64,000 bases of DNA from Camillea tinctor (Eukaryota > Ascomycota > Sordariomycetes > Xylariales > Xylariaceae). The stretch is taken from the NCBI GenBank assembly GCA_022578605.1, contig MU394153.1, positions 1 to 64,000 of the forward strand. Reading direction: 5' to 3'. Under the pieces are notes generated by a model. The model worked only from the letters and a program-made list of their open reading frames with translations, made no database searches and had not been told where the DNA came from. This document shows, piece after piece, positions 59,761-64,000 of the stretch; within the stretch, counting starts at the first letter, position 1, and each line of letters begins with the position of its first letter. The position numbers and the translations under genes were made by a program.

Positions 59761-60665
59761 TGTCTAACTAATACAATAAGCAAAAATAAAGGATACGTAT
59801 TTTGCCGTACTTGATGGCGAAGGTATTTAAATAATGTAAAACCATTTACAGTAGGAACTGTTAATACTTACCATCGCGATCGCGTCTATATATACTAAGA
59901 GGGAATGGAGGATATAACATAATGTTGTAAGGACCATAGGAACCAAGAACCTGTTTCCTTTTACTTTTACAGGTCACGTCGGCGTTATTAATTAGCTTAA
60001 ATCAATACATTCCTATATTAATATTCTTTCTATATATCCTACCTAGATACCTAGGTATTTATAAATAAATAGTATAATGGTTAAATGTCGTAAATTGAAG
60101 ATTATGGTTTTATCGCTTTTATATATGTGTATAGTTTCGAGGCACATAAGAAATTGATTTTTCAACTATCGATGCGAAGCAGAAGGGGGACAAGCTCTTA
60201 CCTATATACATGAAATGGTGGAGCTGTAGCTTCAGGGTAGCAAGATAGTAAGGTCACGTGATCACCCCGTGTGCGTACCTATGCTCATGGGAATGCCTTT
60301 ACACGCGACAGGTTTCTAATCCCTCATAGCTACCGTGGGAATAACAAAGACACTGTAGGAATAGGCAACCAGATTTAAGTTGTTTTTAAGAGAGCTTAAT
60401 TGTATAGGACTATCCGCAAGAAACAATTGTAATGTTTGCAAGTATGTTAGGTATTAGTTAAGTTACGGGACTTGACAATAACCTATCTTTTATCTCCCGT
60501 GACCCGTCCTAGTCTTAAGAAAAGGCTCACATAAAATACAGAATCGGGGTATAGAGACCATTTGGTCATAGTGCGAAACTGATTGATCGCTTGCTTCAGA
60601 TGATTGCCTAACAAAACTATGATAGGCCTCGGAGGTTGTAGCTAGAGGCTGCAAGGTCTTGTATG
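59761..60665. other. Intergenic, no gene seen
   Basis: Convergent gap between the SDR and the methyltransferase relic. A GGTCACGTGATC site lies at about 60253-60264. No coding or RNA feature supported. Confidence 0.5.
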
Positions 60666-61470
60666 TTATAAAACAACCTCGACCAGGCCTTCGGTACCCT
60701 CTTCTTTGTTATAGATACCAGCGACCTTAAGGCCACAACTCTCAATCAAAGCCAACCACTCGCTTTCTGTTCGCTTCTGGGAAGAAACTTGGGCCCTCAT
60801 GAACATGTCAAGGGATATATGTTGCCACAAGGCATTTTCATTCGCAACAACCTAGAACCTGATGTTAGTAAAAGGAAATGAAATTCAAGTTGAAGAAACT
60901 CCACAATATCCTTGCTTAGGTAGTTACTAGAGAGGCTGGCTGAAGGGCGGATGATTAAGGGTACGTTAATGCTTCATTTTGAAACACATACACATTCATT
61001 GATAAGTATCTTTGAATGCCCTGGCTCCATTGTATCTTTCAGGTGCCCAAGTATCTTGCAACATTGCTCATCGGGCCAATCATGCAGAACGGAACGCATG
61101 ATGTAAGCGCGCGCGCCCTTAATTGGCTGTGGCGCGTAAAAGTCGTGGACTTTGAGCTCAATACGGTCTTCTCCTACACCCATCGACCTCGCAGCAGCTA
61201 TAGCCTCGGGGATCTCTTGAAGTAACTGCCTACCTTTATAATTGGGAACTCTGGCTAGAAAATCTTGCAAAATTGACCGGTCCCGCCGCCAACATCAACA
61301 AAAGCGGATGTATCACCATTGTCCTTCAGGCCGTTGACTAAGTGTTCATTCACGGGGTACACATCAGACCAGCTGGGTCGGTGAATTCGAAGTGTGTAAA
61401 CATACTCGGGGAAGGCTTGAAACACGTCCGGGTGATCCGTTAGCCAAGTGAACGCAGAGCCATATTTGTA
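60666..61470 (-). pseudogene. SAM-dependent O-methyltransferase, truncated and frameshifted
   Basis: The C-terminal two thirds of a plant/fungal-type O-methyltransferase are readable. There is FVDVGGGTGQ (SAM-binding), a PNYKGRQLLQEIPEAI block, and the catalytic-base region RSVLHDWPDEQCCKIL. An intron 60852-60991 is followed by a final exon ending at TAA 60666-60668. It is dead for two reasons. A one-base deletion near 61271, just after GGGTGQ, shifts the frame into a stop. The N-terminal dimerisation domain is also missing: homology stops at about 61470, where unrelated AT-rich DNA begins. The intron and final exon are otherwise well kept, so loss may be recent. Confidence 0.85.
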
Positions 61471-61959
61471 TATATGGATGATTAACTCGTTAACTTTTAA
61501 ACGCTTTTATTTTCTCTTCCCTTTTCTTTTTAATATAACTGCCTTCTAAGCTATATGGGCTTTATAAAGTGTTTTCACGCCACTATTAACAGTAGTTTGC
61601 GCACGGATGATAAATAGAAAGTAGGGGGGTTGCCGACATCTACCTAGTTGTCAAGAGACTTAGTTTCTCAGTCATCGCAATCCAGTTCTATATACTTCAG
61701 TTCATTCATTCAGATTGTCAGCGATCCATCGCCAACTTTCATAGTTGGCGCTGGAATCATTTATTCTTTTCTCGTATTATCTCTAACCAAATAATATGAT
61801 GGTTAAGTGTCGTCCATTAGGGACTAACTGTAGTCCCTAGTCCCTCACAACATCCTACAACCGAGTGTAGGGGATCTCCCCTATCTCCAGTTCAATAGCA
61901 CAATTATTCAGTTGAAGTTAATTCTTAATAATTTATCTCTCCATTCACCTACAAAGCTA

Positions 61960-62116
61960 TGTTGGAATCTGTTGAATTTAGGTAGGTTGCCATAAGGTGT
62001 ATTAGGATGTTGTGGGAGAGAAGATAGGTAGGCCTTAAGGGCCTACCAGTAGTACCTAGGTTAGTATCTTATATATACAGTATAAGTGTGGGGCGCACAG
62101 ACCATTCACTTCAACA
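61960..62116 (+). repeat. Probable solo LTR, relative of 42401-42611
   Basis: Starts TGTTGGAATC and ends CACTTCAACA, giving TG..CA with inverted ends. Its 3' 45 bp match the end of 42401-42611. No matching 5-bp flanks were found. Confidence 0.5.
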
Positions 62117-62191
62117 TAATCCTACACCTGTTCCCCTATTCCCAGCTCGCAGTTTTTTTTTCTTTCCCCAACATATCTTTCTTGGGTTTTA

Positions 62192-62250
62192 TGTCACGGA
62201 CTATATAAGACCCAATTGCCTTTGGGCAATTGGCATATGTCTTTTGCGCC
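62192..62250 (+). repeat. LTR-like fragment with TATA box and hairpin
   Basis: Starts TGTCACGGACTATATAAG, then CCAATTGCC, loop TTTG, GGCAATTGG, then CATATGTCTTTTGC. Close copy of 33274-33340. Confidence 0.6.
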
Positions 62251-62291
62251 ACATATTATCAAGAGTAAATACTCAGAATTCACTCATAATA

Positions 62292-63986
62292 TCATTCTTG
62301 GTGTGATTTTGCCCACTTGAACTCAGGGATAGTGTCTATGAAGGGCTTTTTCAAAAAAACACCTCGTAGCCTTGCCCAGATACAAGCAAGATTAAGTAGC
62401 TGCGCAAAAATAAAGAAGAATAGTCGACCAGATAATGTGCTTGAATCTATAGGCTGAAAATACGATGTTAACCTAATACGCACATTAAGAAGGGGGAACC
62501 TACCACGAAATTATTTCCTCCGCTTTTTTTCACCCATGCAAAAGCTCTTGGGACCATTTCGTTTTCATACTTCTTGAGAGCCACTTCGATATGTGCACGA
62601 GATATTGGTTTTCCCAGCAATTTTGCTCTTTGGACCATCTCGCTAATCAATGGTAGGATCACCGCAGCGTCATACATTGATTGATTGCCACCCATACCCC
62701 TTCCATGGTTAGCGTTATGTTTCTGTCTAATATGCCGAGGAACTAACCGTGGAGGAAGCATTGCATGAATTGAATCCCCCATTAGCCAAACTCGGGGGTG
62801 ACCTTTCTCGATTACACCTGATGAGTGTCGTACATTCTCTCTCCAGTGCTTTGCGGGTTTTGTCGCGACTCTAGGTGTGTAAATATGCAAAGGGGCGCCC
62901 CTAGCCAGCTCTACTATCTCGCGACTGGTATCAATTAGATCTTATTTACCTCATTCATTCGAGGCTTTAATAGAAATCCCCTTACTGTTCAGATGACCAG
63001 GAACTAAGACGATCCGCAATAAAATTCCATTGTTCTTCGTTACTTGCATCTCCGAGTCCATCGGGAATAGTTTGCTTTTCAACATTCAATCCAATCATGC
63101 ATGATGAGAGGGTCTTGTCATACGCTTCTTCATCCTCCTTTTGCGTGACACGGTTTCCATGCTTGTCAAATGTTCTTGGAAGGTAGACTAGAATACGACC
63201 ATTAGAATTAATACTTCCAGAGCACCGTTTTGAGCAATGAAAACAAACCCCCGAAGAAAAAAGACATCCCGTCTGCCCAGGTCATGATAGGACCGCCAAA
63301 TAAACTTTTTGACATTCTTGAAAAACGCTCTGTGGGGAGGTCGCATTTAGCGGCTAGTGCAACATGCTGCTTGATCGGTTTTATGCTGTTGAGTCCAACT
63401 TGGGCGTTCACCTATACACTTTTAGAATCTCAAGAAACAATACTTGTTAAAGAATGACTCTAAAGCTTACCTTTGAATAGCTACCATCCGCGCCAATCAA
63501 GAGGTGGCAATCATCTTTGGACCCATCGTGGAACCAAACACGTATGCATTCCTGCGCCATTCCTTCGTTGATAACTTCATAACTGTCGAAACACTTCTCA
63601 TACTGAACCTTTCCAGCATCAAAAATAGGATCTGATAAAGCGTCTCTCAAGGTTCCTCGGTTGATTGGCGCGTTCTTTCCATAGGTAGGGTATTTCCCTA
63701 GGTCTAGTAAGAGGGTGAAATCTTTATGAACAACTCTTGGCGCCTCCGATTCCATCCCACTAGCTGGGCCAAATTTCTCAACAACAGACCGTAGGTGTTC
63801 GGGCGAAAGACACGCCCTCATGCCAACTATAGCCGGGGTTGTGAGGCGGATTTGGAATCCTTCACGCTTCGAGTGACGCTCTTCTCGTTCGTAGACTTGA
63901 ACATCGATATCGTTACGCATGAGTCCATTGGCCATCAGACTTCCAGCGAGGCCGGCACCGATTATAATTACCCTAAAATGTTCCAT
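62292..63986 (-). CDS. FAD-dependent monooxygenase (aromatic-hydroxylase type)
   Basis: Six exons (63471-63986, 63249-63411, 62986-63187, 62748-62924, 62504-62699, 62292-62453), 471 residues; all five introns (48-61 nt) restore family sequence. Group A flavoprotein monooxygenases hydroxylate or epoxidise aromatic and polyketide/terpenoid substrates with NAD(P)H and O2. The ADP-binding GxGxxG is IIGAGLAGS (8-16), the DG motif is GADGSYSK (165-172) and the GD motif is LMGDSIHAM (near 343-344), followed by PPRGMGGNQSMYDA. A hydrophobic stretch near the C-terminus (LFFFIFAQLLNLACIW) may anchor it to a membrane, as in several meroterpenoid-pathway enzymes. With the neighbouring SDR and dead methyltransferase it suggests a natural-product locus that continues to the right. 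Confidence 0.88.
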
Positions 63987-64000
63987 TATTTTACTAGCAT

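Larger units (their letters stand above)
61471..62291. other. Intergenic rich in transposon fragments
   Basis: No gene. Contains an 8-bp stem hairpin (TAGGGACT / AGTCCCTA) at about 61812-61833, the LTR-like 61960-62116 and the hairpin element 62192-62250. Confidence 0.55.

Overview
The window looks like nuclear DNA of a filamentous ascomycete (Pezizomycotina). The genes have short spliceosomal introns (about 47-140 nt, GT..AG, CTAAC/CTGAC-like branch sites). Their families are typical of such fungi: a HET-domain protein, a Zn2Cys6 regulator, ferric reductase, a Ctr copper transporter and small secreted proteins. Three very AT-rich blocks are saturated with C-to-T and G-to-A changes, the mark of repeat-induced point mutation (RIP). 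A plant- or litter-associated Sordariomycete is plausible, but I cannot name the species.

Layout. 1-13.6 kb is a RIP-degraded repeat block. It contains an LTR retrotransposon with 158-bp LTRs (1745-8070) and a younger, GC-normal Fot/pogo DNA transposon with perfect 56-bp inverted repeats (8383-10616) carrying a dead transposase. 13.7-48.1 kb is gene-bearing: a short-chain dehydrogenase pseudogene, a secreted alpha/beta hydrolase, a membrane protein, a convergent ferric reductase / copper transporter pair, an F-box protein, two proteins of unknown function, a nitroalkane-oxidase-like flavoenzyme, two secreted effector-like proteins, and a TauD/TfdA dioxygenase convergent with a seven-exon Zn2Cys6 regulator. 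48.1-54.9 kb is a complete RIP-degraded LTR retrotransposon with 400-bp LTRs and a 5-bp target duplication (TATTT). 54.9-64 kb holds a HET-domain gene, a short-chain dehydrogenase, a broken O-methyltransferase and an FAD monooxygenase, which look like the remains of a secondary-metabolite locus. Solo LTRs and hairpin-bearing LTR-like fragments are scattered through the gene-bearing parts.

How the genes may work together. The ferric reductase and Ctr protein would form a reductive metal-uptake pair (reduction of Cu2+/Fe3+, then Cu+ import). The dioxygenase and Zn2Cys6 regulator could be a small catabolic pair. The dehydrogenase, methyltransferase and monooxygenase at the right end fit tailoring of a natural product, but the methyltransferase is dead. 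Exon structures were built by hand from splice signals, reading frame and family resemblance; every multi-exon model given as a CDS closes to a whole number of codons, except the tentative model at 24487-24876. No whole new system stands out. The most informative signals are the RIP record in the paired 400-bp LTRs and the recurring TATA-plus-hairpin elements.
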